From Bacillota bacterium (GTDB taxonomy: Bacteria; Bacillota; Clostridia; Christensenellales; SZUA-584): DNA of 11,349 nt. The translations under genes were made by a program, and so were the position numbers. Position 1 is the first letter of the stretch. Each line of letters starts with the position of its first letter. This document shows, piece after piece, positions 1 through 6,222 of this stretch. The notes beneath the pieces were generated by a model that saw nothing but the letters and a program-made list of their open reading frames with translations, ran no database searches and was not told where the DNA came from. Location of the stretch: contig JAEZIW010000071.1 of assembly GCA_023436525.1 (NCBI GenBank), positions 1 to 11,349 on the forward strand, written 5' to 3'.

Positions 1-266
1 CCGGTGACCTTTATTTACAGACAAGACAAACAGTAAGCAATATCAAGGCTGTGTTGGCCGAGGCAAACGCCTCGCTGAACGACGTGATTAAATTGAATAT
101 CTATCTGGTGCAGGGCGTCGACCCGAGAATCGGCCTCAAAGCTTTTCAGGAGGAAGCGGGTAAACTGGATGTCATGCCGCTGATAACGGTTTTGTTTGTC
201 GTCGCATTGGCAAATCCCGCATTTCTATTGGAGATAGACGGCGTTGCTGTTGTAAGCGGGACTTAA
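1..266 (+). CDS. Rid-family (YjgF/YER057c/UK114) protein, C-terminal part, cut by window start
   Basis: The open frame runs in from the left edge (codons in frame from base 3) and ends at TAA 264-266. The visible 87 residues match the second half of the Rid fold: QTRQTVSNIKAVLAEA (amphipathic helix), then SLNDVIKLNIYLV, and the closing strand LLEIDGVAVV. RidA members are small trimeric enzymes that hydrolyse reactive enamine/imine intermediates from PLP enzymes. The segment that normally holds the catalytic arginine (P-A-R-S/T in RidA) reads M-P-L-I-T-V here, so the arginine is absent. This points to a non-RidA Rid subgroup whose activity is not established. The ATG/GTG-like codons near base 51 lie inside the domain and are not the true start. 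The N-terminus is outside the window. Confidence 0.85.
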   Translation, partial: GDLYLQTRQTVSNIKAVLAEANASLNDVIKLNIYLVQGVDPRIGLKAFQEEAGKLDVMPLITVLFVVALANPAFLLEIDGVAVVSGT

Positions 267-278
267 AAGGAGGCGGAT

Positions 279-524
279 ATGGACTTTTCAAAGCTCAAGA
301 GAGATATCTGCCCGATGCCGGACGACGTTTGGCATCGGCTCAATGAAGAGGGGCTGACGCAGGCCTATCAGCAAAGACCGCCGTATCAGCAAAACGATTA
401 CATCGGCTGGATTACGCAGGCAAAAAGAGTTGAAACGCGCAGCAAACGGCTCGAGCAAATGATCGTTGAGCTTCATGACGGGCATCTGTATATGGGCATG
501 GCTTATCGCGGCAATAAGCACTGA
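279..524 (+). CDS. Short YdeI/OmpD-associated family protein (81 aa)
   Basis: The start ATG is preceded by a near-perfect ribosome site (AAAGGAGG at 267-274) 12 bases after the upstream Rid stop, so the two genes are probably cotranscribed. The residues Y41-I-G-W-I and A48-K-R-V-E-T-R-S-K-R-L58 are the hallmark of the C-terminal YdeI/OmpD-associated domain (Ixx-AKxxETRxKR). Long family members have an extra N-terminal DUF1801-like or OB-like part of about 100 residues. This protein has only the helical C-terminal domain, a compact form that I believe also occurs on its own in Firmicutes. No membrane segment or signal peptide is visible. The biochemical role of the family is poorly known, and the name comes from an association rather than a reaction. 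Confidence 0.85.
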   Translation: MDFSKLKRDICPMPDDVWHRLNEEGLTQAYQQRPPYQQNDYIGWITQAKRVETRSKRLEQMIVELHDGHLYMGMAYRGNKH

Positions 525-562
525 TTCTAATTTTGTAATGAACGATCAGGGAGGAAAGACAA

Positions 563-955
563 TTGGGATTTTGGGTTTTTATGCTGATCATGGATTTGCT
601 GATCCCTTTGGTGATGATTCTTTTAGGCAAGCTGTTTTCAGTGAGGGTGCCGAAAAAGATCAACTTTTTATATGGCTACCGCACAGCGATGTCGATGAAG
701 AATCAAGAGACATGGATATTTGCGCATAAGCACTGCGGCCGCAATTGTTTTCGCGTGGGGCTTGTGATGCTGCCGCTGTCTGCGATTGCGCTGCTGCTGT
801 TAATCGGGCAGGACACGGAGATAATCGGCCTTTGGGGCGTTGTGATATGCCTGGTGCAAGTGGTGGTGCTGATTCTTGCGATTTTCCCGACGGAACGCGC
901 GCTGAAGCAGACGTTTGATAAAGAAGGGAACTTAAGACAGCCGACGGCTGAGTAA
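563..955 (+). CDS. SdpI-family membrane protein (130 aa)
   Basis: The start is TTG at 563, supported by GGGAGGAAAG at 549-558 a few bases upstream; the first internal ATG codons lie within the first transmembrane helix. The protein has a hydrophobic N-terminal helix (about 4-22), a conserved cytoplasm-type loop with N34-x-x-Y-G-Y-R-T-x-x-S-M-K-N (34-47) and an aromatic ETW-x-FAH stretch, then two more helices (about 64-85 and 88-108). The N-x2-YGYRT...S-M-K-N signature is that of the SdpI/YhfL family. In Bacillus, SdpI gives immunity to the SdpC toxin and signals to a repressor, but most homologues have no toxin partner. No sdpABC-like genes are visible here, so a toxin-immunity role cannot be claimed. 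It lies 38 bases after the YdeI-like gene, probably in the same operon. Confidence 0.85.
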   Translation: MGFWVFMLIMDLLIPLVMILLGKLFSVRVPKKINFLYGYRTAMSMKNQETWIFAHKHCGRNCFRVGLVMLPLSAIALLLLIGQDTEIIGLWGVVICLVQVVVLILAIFPTERALKQTFDKEGNLRQPTAE

Positions 956-1729
956 AAACAAAGAGACGCCGAAGAAGCGCCTCAGGGAGGTAAAGGTCTG
1001 TTGATTTAGCCTCCTTCCGGCACTTCGTGCCACCTCCCTCTAAGAGGGAGACATGGGTGCTTTCGCAATTGTAACAACGGACATGAATGCGGAAAAGAAG
1101 CAAAATTTCTCGAACCGTAGGGGCGTCTATCAGACGCCCGCCAAAAGGTGATTCATAATCGCCCCTATTTTCAAAAGAGCACTCCGTCCTTCATTTGCCG
1201 GATTGAAAAAGGCGTCATCACCTCTGATTGCATTGACTGTTCATGCGAACCCTTGGCTCCCTCTGGAGGGAGCTGTCGCCGACAGGCGACTGAGGGAGGC
1301 TTTTTAACAAGATTCTGCACATTCACTCCTTCCGTCAAATGCCGGACTTCATCCGCCATTTGCCACCTCCCTCCAGAGGGAGGCATGGGTGCTTCCGCAA
1401 TTGTAACAACGCACATGAATGCTGAAAAGAAGTAAAATTTTTCGAACCGTAGGGGCGGTGTCTTGACCCGCCCGTGCTATGCTCGTAATGACATAGCGCA
1501 AACTCCTTCCGTCAAATGCCAGACTTCATCCCCCATTTGCCACCTCCCTCCAGGAGGGAGGCAAGGGTGCTTCCGCAATTGTAACAACGCACATGAATGC
1601 TGAAAAGAAGCAAAATTTCTCGAACCGTAGGGGGCGTCTATCAGACGCCCGCCAAAAGGCGATTAATAATCGCCCCTACTCTTAATGGTCGCCGTTTGGC
1701 GACTGAAAGAAGAAAGGCTTACATACAAT
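956..1729. repeat. Gene-free intergenic repeat mosaic (clostridial-type)
   Basis: No convincing gene lies in these 774 bases. They are assembled from several recurring blocks. (a) There are four GAGGGAGG inverted repeats at 1034-1050, 1256-1273, 1366-1383 and 1543-1561. (b) A block running from about 'gtgcttccgcaattgtaac' to 'cgaaccgtag' occurs three times, starting near 1058, 1389 and 1568. (c) A palindromic unit bounded by GTAGGGGCG and CGCCCCTA(C/T) occurs at 1117-1168 and 1627-1679, and a truncated variant starts near 1449. (d) Small GTCGCC/GGCGAC hairpins lie at 1275-1290 and 1688-1703. Blocks like these are, from general knowledge, typical of dispersed intergenic repeats in Oscillospiraceae and related clostridia. 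Open frames through the region are repeat-derived. Confidence 0.85.
1325..1680. repeat. Tandem duplication, 177-bp unit x 2
   Basis: The stretch beginning ACTCCTTCCGTCAAATGCC recurs with a 177-base offset (1325 and 1502). Each unit contains, in order, the CCTCCCTC..GAGGGAGG hairpin, the CGCAATTGTAACAACGCACA block and the GTAGGGGCG-type block. The units differ by scattered substitutions and in the final block: one carries a 'GGCGGTGTCTTGACCCGCC' version and the other a 'GGGCGTCTATCAGACGCCC' version. A third, more diverged partial copy covers about 1010-1172. Confidence 0.8.
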
Positions 1730-2713
1730 TTAATCGGCAATCGCGCTGAGCCGTTCCATTGCCTGCTTTTCCTTCTGTGACAGTTCAATGAGAATTTCGG
1801 AGGCCTGATCAACCGGTTCTCTGCTTTGTGTTTGCGCCGTCTGCCGAAAAAGAGCAGCCACCTGTGACCACAGCGGCGCGATATCGCAGAACAGCTCATA
1901 ACCTTCGGCGATTTCATCATAGGCCAGCAGCGCGGCGCACTCTTTAAGAAAATCGCGGTAGAGGTTTCGAAACAGCGCACCGCCCGTTCCGCCCTCCTCC
2001 ATCAGCATCGCGGCCTGAGAAAACTCCGCTTCGATATTTTGGCCGTGCTCAAACCACTTCTTAATCTCCTTGCCCGCCTTGGCAATCCCTTTGTAAGAGA
2101 TGTTCGTGATGGGCGGGCTTAAATACGCCTGCGCGTTGCTGCGGATGGCCTGCTTCACCGCCGTCTTCAGATCATAATCCTCGCGGCCTTTGCTGAGTGT
2201 ATAGCTCAAATTCTTGGACGACATCGGGCCCTTCTCGCTGCGGGCGAGCGCGAGGCTGGCCAGCGTGGTTTTCTGCGGCCGCCCCGTATCCGCCACATAG
2301 GCGTATGTGTCGTCGTAGCCGGTTAGCGCGACATAATGCCCCGCGAAATGAATCTTCTCCGTAAAATAATCGAGATGGTAGCAATCGAGCTTGAGCCCGA
2401 CCGGGACACCGGCGTCGATGTTTGTTTTCGCATTGTCCCATGCCTTTCCGATTGACGCGGTCTCTTTGACATCGAGCTCAAACTGAAGATTTTTCGCGAG
2501 GTTTTGCGTGATGCCGTCCTGCTTGATGCGTCCGCCGAAAAACGGCGCGTCCATCGTTTTCATGTTCCAGTAGATAAAGCTTAAGCCCTCACCCAGGCCA
2601 AACAGCATCGGCTCAGACAGGCTGATACCGATGGGCGCAAGCAGTGTGCCGGTGGCGGAGGTTTCGCAGTGCACGCCGGGGAACGGCTGAACGTTCAAAA
2701 TCTTCGATGACAT
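1730..2713 (-). CDS. BtrH N-terminal domain protein (papain-fold transferase/peptidase-like, 327 aa)
   Basis: The N-terminal half resembles the BtrH_N domain (butirosin biosynthesis protein H family). Residues H15-C16 open the domain, followed by L-S-E-P-x-L-F-G-L-G-E-G (32-43) and F-I-Y-W. H126 lies in A-G-H-Y-V-A-L-T-G-Y-D-D, and D142 in V-A-D-T-G. C16, H126 and D142 form a plausible Cys-His-Asp triad of the C39-peptidase/papain-like fold. The helical C-terminal half (about 180-327) resembles the DUF4872 segment often joined to it. BtrH itself transfers an acyl chain from a carrier protein to an aminoglycoside, but no biosynthetic genes are present here, so the substrate is unknown. The start ATG has a GAGGA site just upstream. 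The gene begins 13 bases after the GyrI-like gene, implying one operon with it. Confidence 0.85.
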   Translation of the reverse strand: MSSKILNVQPFPGVHCETSATGTLLAPIGISLSEPMLFGLGEGLSFIYWNMKTMDAPFFGGRIKQDGITQNLAKNLQFELDVKETASIGKAWDNAKTNIDAGVPVGLKLDCYHLDYFTEKIHFAGHYVALTGYDDTYAYVADTGRPQKTTLASLALARSEKGPMSSKNLSYTLSKGREDYDLKTAVKQAIRSNAQAYLSPPITNISYKGIAKAGKEIKKWFEHGQNIEAEFSQAAMLMEEGGTGGALFRNLYRDFLKECAALLAYDEIAEGYELFCDIAPLWSQVAALFRQTAQTQSREPVDQASEILIELSQKEKQAMERLSAIAD

Positions 2714-2726
2714 CGTTTAATCCTCG

Positions 2727-3185
2727 TTATTTGAGCGGAAACATGATTTTGGTCAGCAGCTCGTCATCGCTCACCTCACCCGGCGCGTTGTAATAAAACT
2801 CGTAACTGCTGCCTGTGGGCTCGTACCCTTGGGCGGTGACCCATTCGCCGAAGGCTATGTATGTCGGTTCCATTTTCTCATATGCGCCCTTATACATGGC
2901 CGTTGCCTGCTTGCCCGCCGGTATCACGCCCGGCTTGATATCGCCCTTTTCGGGGTAGGCTTTGGAGACGGGAAAACCCATTTCCACATCGAGGTCTTCC
3001 ATGTCCATATTAAAATATGCGGTGTACGGCGCTTCCTTGGGCGTTTCGCCGAGCTCTTGCATGTAGGCGGCAATGGCCGCATACGCCTGGCCGATGATCT
3101 GCGGCAGGCTGTTAACGCTTGTGCGCGTGCGCACGGCCAGCACCGGCTGCTCCTTTGCATCGATAATTTGAAACTGTTTGTTCAT
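2727..3185 (-). CDS. GyrI-like / AraC effector-binding domain protein (152 aa)
   Basis: The start is the ATG at 3183-3185, directly after AAGGAGG at the right distance; an upstream in-frame ATG at 3221 has no such site and overlaps the promoter. The protein is a stand-alone effector-binding domain: two repeats of a beta-alpha fold, with V-L-A-V-R-T near the N-terminus, Y-T-A-Y-F-N in the middle and Y-E-F-Y-Y-N-A-P near the end, all typical of the GyrI/SOUL-like superfamily (BmrR and Rob ligand domains). Stand-alone members bind small hydrophobic or cationic molecules, and some hydrolyse or sequester them. It sits between a WYL regulator and a BtrH_N protein on the same strand. I infer that it helps sense or handle the ligand controlling this cluster. 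Confidence 0.88.
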   Translation of the reverse strand: MNKQFQIIDAKEQPVLAVRTRTSVNSLPQIIGQAYAAIAAYMQELGETPKEAPYTAYFNMDMEDLDVEMGFPVSKAYPEKGDIKPGVIPAGKQATAMYKGAYEKMEPTYIAFGEWVTAQGYEPTGSSYEFYYNAPGEVSDDELLTKIMFPLK

Positions 3186-3211
3186 GTTGTGCCTCCTTAA
3201 GGTTTTTCCTG

Positions 3212-3217
3212 ATTGTA
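3212..3217 (-). promoter_or_regulatory. Extended -10 promoter for the GyrI-BtrH pair
   Basis: The minus strand reads TG-C-TACAAT, an extended -10 element, about 27 bases upstream of the GyrI-like start codon. No good -35 hexamer is present; that position is occupied by the palindrome at 3226-3249. An extended -10 with a palindrome in place of the -35 fits a regulator-controlled promoter. Confidence 0.6.
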
Positions 3218-3225
3218 GCACAGTG

Positions 3226-3249
3226 AACCTGACAGCTATATGTCATGTT
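3226..3249. promoter_or_regulatory. Candidate operator palindrome (AACnTGACA-N6-TGTCAnGTT)
   Basis: There are two 9-base arms, each with the same single mismatch position, around a 6-base centre: AAC-C-TGACA / gctata / TGTCA-T-GTT. It overlaps the stop codon of the WYL regulator gene (3248-3250) and covers the -35 region of the promoter serving the next two genes. Its position and symmetry suit a dimeric regulator, most simply the adjacent WYL protein. This is inferred from position, not shown. Confidence 0.6.
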
Positions 3250-4177
3250 AGGTGGCGTAGATTTGAGAAATTTCGGCGGCGATTGATTTCAGCGTTTCGC
3301 GGATGTGCGGCGGCGAAACCACCTCCACCTGGCTGCCGAAGCTTAAGATGAAGCCGAGCGTTTGGTAATTGTCCGGCAGCGATACCTCAACCGCGAACCG
3401 GCCGTCTTCGGCTTGTTCAAGCGGCCACCATTCCGAAATGATTCCTTGCATCTGCGGTGTGAACAGCAGCTGCAAATTCACCATGCCGGTATCGCCCTGC
3501 CATTGCGACTGCCCGGCGGCCTGCTCAGGCGGCACCGCGCGCGGCATAAACATGTCGCCGCTGATTTGCAGCTCATGAATGCGCGACAGCTTGAAATAGC
3601 GAAAGCTCTCGCGCAGGCTGCACCATGCGTAAAGATACCATTTTTGGCTTTTCAACATCAGCGAATACGGCTCGACGGTGCGTACCGTTTTACCGCCCTG
3701 AGAATCGGTATAAGAGAATTGCAGCGTGTTTGAGGTTTCAATCGCCTCGCGAATCAGCGCGCGCTTTTGCCGTGCGGCATCGTCGTCGTGCCACGGCGAT
3801 AAGTCAATCACAAACTGGCGCATTTTCGTATCAAGGCTATGAAGCTGCGCGGTATTAAGCGTGTTTTTCAGCTTTTCCGTGAGGACCTCTCGGCTGCCTG
3901 AGCTGATGGTGCCCTCAAGGCCTTTGAGCGCGGAGAGCACCGCGGCCATTTCGTCGCTATTGAGCACGCTTTTATCGATGCGGTAACCGGGCGCGATGCC
4001 GATGCCGCCGCCGCTGCCCTGATAGGTGATGATGGGGATGCCCGCGAGGTTAATCGCGTCGACATCGCGCAGTATGGTGCGCACCGAGACATCGAACTTT
4101 TCCGCCAGCTCCTTGGCGGAGACGCGCTCGCGCCGCAGCAGCATCACGATGATGGCGACCAGTCTGTCTGTTTTCAC
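3248..4177 (-). CDS. WYL-domain transcriptional regulator with N-terminal HTH (YafY-type, 309 aa)
   Basis: The protein starts with K-T-D-R-L-V-A-I-I and an HTH_11-type winged helix (about 2-60, with S-A-K-E-L-A-E-K-F-D-V-S-V-R-T-I-L-R-D-V as the helix-turn-helix). It then has a linker, the WYL domain (W180-Y-L-Y-A-W; later R-Y-F-K-L-S-R-I at 193-200) and a C-terminal WCX-like part. WYL domains bind small ligands or nucleic acid, and YafY-type members are usually local repressors or activators. I choose the GTG at 4175-4177, preceded by AAGGA, because the longer frame's TTG at 4216 overlaps the -10 box at 4208-4213 and would lie upstream of the transcript. The GyrI-like and BtrH_N genes follow on the same strand after a 62-base gap holding their own promoter and palindrome. 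Confidence 0.93.
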   Translation of the reverse strand: MKTDRLVAIIVMLLRRERVSAKELAEKFDVSVRTILRDVDAINLAGIPIITYQGSGGGIGIAPGYRIDKSVLNSDEMAAVLSALKGLEGTISSGSREVLTEKLKNTLNTAQLHSLDTKMRQFVIDLSPWHDDDAARQKRALIREAIETSNTLQFSYTDSQGGKTVRTVEPYSLMLKSQKWYLYAWCSLRESFRYFKLSRIHELQISGDMFMPRAVPPEQAAGQSQWQGDTGMVNLQLLFTPQMQGIISEWWPLEQAEDGRFAVEVSLPDNYQTLGFILSFGSQVEVVSPPHIRETLKSIAAEISQIYAT

Positions 4178-4207
4178 AGGAATACCGTCCTTTGGGTTTA
4201 TAGCCTT

Positions 4208-4236
4208 ATTATACAAAGACGGAGGGCATTTTTCAA
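4208..4236 (-). promoter_or_regulatory. Sigma-A-type promoter of the WYL regulator gene
   Basis: On the minus strand, TTGAAA (4236-4231), a 17-base spacer and a perfect TATAAT (4213-4208) stand about 31 bases ahead of the GTG start. It lies back to back with the tRNA promoter, whose -35 begins 25 bases away. Confidence 0.8.
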
Positions 4237-4261
4237 AATCAAAAAAAGTGACGGGGGACTA

Positions 4262-4290
4262 TTGCACAGGGGGTGAAAATGCGTTATAAT
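4262..4290 (+). promoter_or_regulatory. Promoter of tRNA-Ala
   Basis: TTGCAC (4262-4267), a 17-base spacer and TATAAT (4285-4290) lie 22 bases ahead of the first base of the tRNA. The match is strong, as expected for a stable-RNA gene. Confidence 0.85.
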
Positions 4291-4311
4291 ACGAATCTGT
4301 GAAATGAATAC

Positions 4312-4387
4312 GGGGCATTGGCTCAGCTGGTAGAGCGCTGCGTTCGCAATGCAGAGGTCAGCGGTTCGATCCCGCTATGCTCCACCA
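4312..4387 (+). tRNA. tRNA-Ala (anticodon CGC)
   Basis: A complete 76-base cloverleaf is visible. The acceptor stem GGGGCAT/ATGCTCC contains the G3-U70 wobble that marks alanine tRNAs. The D arm is GCTC...GAGC, the anticodon stem CTGCG/TGCAG closes the loop TTCGCAA (anticodon CGC, reading GCG), the variable loop has 5 bases, and the T arm is AGCGG-TTCGATC-CCGCT. CCA is encoded. It has its own promoter and terminator, so it is a single-gene unit. Its 3' end borders the AT-rich nuclease island. A damaged second copy lies at 9555-9630. Confidence 0.96.
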
Positions 4388-4389
4388 AA

Positions 4390-4418
4390 GGCACCGAAGT
4401 GATTCGGTGTCTTTTTTT
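4390..4418 (+). terminator. Rho-independent terminator of tRNA-Ala
   Basis: A 9-base-pair stem, GGCACCGAA/TTCGGTGTC (one G-T pair), with loop GTGA is followed by seven T. It begins three bases after the tRNA CCA end. The stem could also slow transcription arriving from the nuclease operon on the other strand, but that strand lacks a good T-run. Confidence 0.93.
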
Positions 4419-4486
4419 ATACGAAACAAAAAGAATTTGTTTAAAAATTGACACTGTAAGAATAGCTGTTATTTTATCTTTCAGGG

Positions 4487-5227
4487 TCATGTCTTCAAGT
4501 TTCGGCTCTGAGTTTCTTTTTTTTCACTGCGATATTTTTTAGATGGGCGGATTGGATTCATTCTTATAAAAACAACATGAATTAATCTCCCTTGATATTG
4601 AACATCAAATACTTCGCCCTTTTCTAAAATTATTTTGTTAGGCGTTTGACTATAGTCAAATATAATATAATAACCTTCGTTATAGTTGCTTTTATCCAGA
4701 TATTCATTTAACTCTGGGAACCCAGATTGATAATATTCATTTCCATTCCAAAGCTTTGTTTCAATGACTATATTCTCTGAGGGTACTGTAATATCATTAT
4801 TTCCGGCACCTGAACGTGGTTCACAAAATGTTTCTTGTTGAATACATAAAGCAAGTGTACTCCTAAGAGTATCCTCAGATGTCGTGTTTTTTGGAAAACC
4901 ACGAAAGTTCCCATTTTCCATTTTTCTTTTCAATTCTATTATTGTATCAAAAAATGAAGGAAAATTATAAAAAGATAATTCGTAATTAAGCTTTTTAAAT
5001 AACCCTTTGCAGAATATAAGGGAGTTAACATCATTCGCTATAAAAAAGTCATTTCGCTTATTAGCAATCTCTTTTAATTTAGCTAGATTCAATGTGTTTA
5101 ACCTTATATGTTTTTCAACTAGGGAAGCAGTTGATAGTACAAACTCACTACATAATAATTGTGCTGAATTGTTATAACAATAATCGTGAATAATCCTGAT
5201 AATAGTCTTGGTTTTGTCTTCTTGCAT
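4487..5227 (-). CDS. PD-(D/E)XK-type nuclease, last gene of the winged-helix operon (246 aa)
   Basis: The C-terminal half carries a recognisable PD-(D/E)XK core: E136-P-R-S-G-A-G-N-N-D145-I, then I-V-I-E156-T-K158, with helix E172-L-N-E-Y-L after it and the strand G-Y-Y-I-I-F-D. E136, D145, E156 and K158 are the likely metal-binding and catalytic residues. This layout is seen in restriction-like and other DNA nucleases. The N-terminal half (1-105) is helical and unfamiliar; it may be a partner- or DNA-binding part. The basic tail (K-K-Y-R-S-E-K-K) could bind nucleic acid. The ATG lies 2 bases after the stop of the preceding winged-helix gene and has only a weak ribosome site, suggesting translational coupling. 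The DNA is strongly AT-rich, unlike the flanks. No methyltransferase is nearby. I cannot name the family; the nuclease call rests on the motif. Confidence 0.75.
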   Translation of the reverse strand: MQEDKTKTIIRIIHDYCYNNSAQLLCSEFVLSTASLVEKHIRLNTLNLAKLKEIANKRNDFFIANDVNSLIFCKGLFKKLNYELSFYNFPSFFDTIIELKRKMENGNFRGFPKNTTSEDTLRSTLALCIQQETFCEPRSGAGNNDITVPSENIVIETKLWNGNEYYQSGFPELNEYLDKSNYNEGYYIIFDYSQTPNKIILEKGEVFDVQYQGRLIHVVFIRMNPIRPSKKYRSEKKETQSRNLKT

Positions 5228-5229
5228 AG

Positions 5230-5577
5230 CTATAGCCCCGTCAATTTAAAGGCTCGTTCTGCAACTGAATGTTTATAAATACGTTGATTACCGATTACTT
5301 CTTTTATTTCAATTAAACCTACTTCACTTAATTTGCTGATTTTTCTCGATATCATCGCGTCGTTCGTATTTAGTATTTTGGCAATTTCTTTTTGAGCTTT
5401 AACACCGTCTATTTCTTTATAGATTTTTAGAAGCCATTCATCTGATTCTAGAAGCGAAATATATTCATCGCGAAGTGCTTTATTTGAACGTAGGTTTAAT
5501 AACTCTATCTTTTCAAGTGCATCAACTTTGTGTTTAATATAATTAACAGCAGTATATAGTTCATCACTTTCGCTCAC
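5230..5577 (-). CDS. Small winged-helix protein, fourth of four paralogues (115 aa)
   Basis: The GTG start follows GAGGTG at normal spacing. A helical N-terminus (about 1-50) leads into I52-Y-K-E-I-D-G58, then a clear winged helix: K-A-Q-K-E-I-A-K-I-L-N-T-N-D-A-M-I-S (helix-turn-helix), R-K-I-S-K-L-S-E-V-G-L-I-E-I (recognition helix to wing). The (M/I)Y-x3-DG segment placed just before the HTH is shared with the other three small proteins of the operon. It is separated from the third paralogue by 12 bases and from the nuclease gene by 2 bases. Of the four it looks most like a standard MarR/ArsR-type HTH. It is probably DNA-binding and could be an autoregulator or a subunit that directs the nuclease; neither can be told from sequence. 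Confidence 0.8.
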   Translation of the reverse strand: MSESDELYTAVNYIKHKVDALEKIELLNLRSNKALRDEYISLLESDEWLLKIYKEIDGVKAQKEIAKILNTNDAMISRKISKLSEVGLIEIKEVIGNQRIYKHSVAERAFKLTGL

Positions 5578-5589
5578 AATTACACCTCG

Positions 5590-5886
5590 CTAAAATAACC
5601 TTTTTGGAAATTTTGTTTTTGAAGTAGTGACGTATTCTAAAAGCCCAGCTTTTTCCAATGACACAGCAAATAATCTAACCGCTTCAGAAGATGTCCCCAC
5701 AACCTCACCGATTTCTTTCAAACTTAAGGAACCATCAAACAAATCATACATTTTTTGGCGCTGTTCCGTTGTTAAATACTTGCTTCGTATTTGTTCGTTA
5801 AAATCTGCAATCTTATCTTGCGATAGGATGGTGAGCATCTTTCTTATAGCAATAAGCTCTTCAAGTATTTTATCATTTACATCCAT
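5590..5886 (-). CDS. Small winged-helix protein, third of four paralogues (98 aa)
   Basis: The ATG overlaps the stop of the preceding gene (TAATG), a classic coupling arrangement. An N-terminal amphipathic helix (3-30) is followed by Y37-L-T-T-E-Q-R-Q-K-M-Y-D-L-F-D-G52 and a winged helix with S-L-K-E-I-G-E-V-V-G-T-S-S-E-A-V-R. The 37-52 block is strikingly like residues 36-51 of the first gene product (YLTxxxRxKMYxxFDG), so the two are recent-looking paralogues. The C-terminus ends abruptly in a basic stretch (T-K-F-P-K-R-L-F). No known name applies. It probably works with its neighbours in a protein-DNA assembly. Confidence 0.8.
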   Translation of the reverse strand: MDVNDKILEELIAIRKMLTILSQDKIADFNEQIRSKYLTTEQRQKMYDLFDGSLSLKEIGEVVGTSSEAVRLFAVSLEKAGLLEYVTTSKTKFPKRLF

Positions 5887-6221
5887 TAACTTTCAGCCTC
5901 ATCTTCATCAATAATACCGGAAATACCATACTCGTCCAAATTGAATGCTGCCTTATAACGCCCGTGTTGTCTAGCAGGCACTACCAGTCCAAGCAATGCC
6001 CATTTGTTCCAAAGACGTATTATTGTCGTATGGGAACACTTATTTTTTAAACTAGCCGATACCTCTCTAGTTGATTTTTCACCATCAGATTTTTGGTATA
6101 TCTCTATTAACTGTTCCGTGTTCAATTCTGCCCTTAATATCCCTATGACATTTTTCCTATTCACAACTTTATACAAAAGCAAAAATTCTTCCAATAGATA
6201 TGTTAATCTTTCGTCAGCCAT
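5886..6221 (-). CDS. Small winged-helix protein, second of four paralogues (111 aa)
   Basis: The ATG follows AGGAG and is one base after the stop of the first gene. The N-terminal helix (4-30) is followed by L33-N-T-E-Q-L-I-E-I-Y-Q-K-S-D-G47, then K-S-T-R-E-V-S-A-S-L and a recognition helix H-T-T-I-I-R-L-W-N-K-W-A-L-L-G-L-V-V. This is the most diverged of the four: it keeps the Y-x3-DG landmark but has extra residues (N-K-C-S-H) in the turn. It also carries an acidic tail ending D-E-D-E-A-E-S that the others lack, which might mediate contact with a basic partner such as the nuclease tail (inference). Confidence 0.78.
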   Translation of the reverse strand: MADERLTYLLEEFLLLYKVVNRKNVIGILRAELNTEQLIEIYQKSDGEKSTREVSASLKNKCSHTTIIRLWNKWALLGLVVPARQHGRYKAAFNLDEYGISGIIDEDEAES

Positions 6222-6222
6222 T

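Noticed and set aside
961..985. Possible terminator after the SdpI gene
   Set aside because: GAG-a-CGC/GCG-c-CTC forms only a short mismatched stem and no T-run follows.
660..1103. Minus-strand open frames opposite the YdeI-like and SdpI genes (also 412-663, 288-521)
   Set aside because: They are antisense shadows of genes with clear family signatures and ribosome sites; no independent support.
1148..1435. Open frames on both strands (also 1171-1416 minus) through the 956-1729 region
   Set aside because: They consist wholly of intergenic repeat units, translate to Cys/Pro/Gly-rich low-information sequence and lack ribosome sites.
1010..1680. Repeats considered as a CRISPR array
   Set aside because: Units are about 177 bases with internal hairpins, only two to three copies are present, and there are no uniform short repeats with unique spacers and no cas genes.
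4178..4216. TTG at 4216 as start of the WYL regulator
   Set aside because: It overlaps the perfect TATAAT at 4208-4213, so it would lie upstream of the transcript; GTG at 4177 has a ribosome site.
4487..6221. Classical type II restriction-modification system
   Set aside because: No methyltransferase motifs are present in any of the five proteins or in the neighbours.
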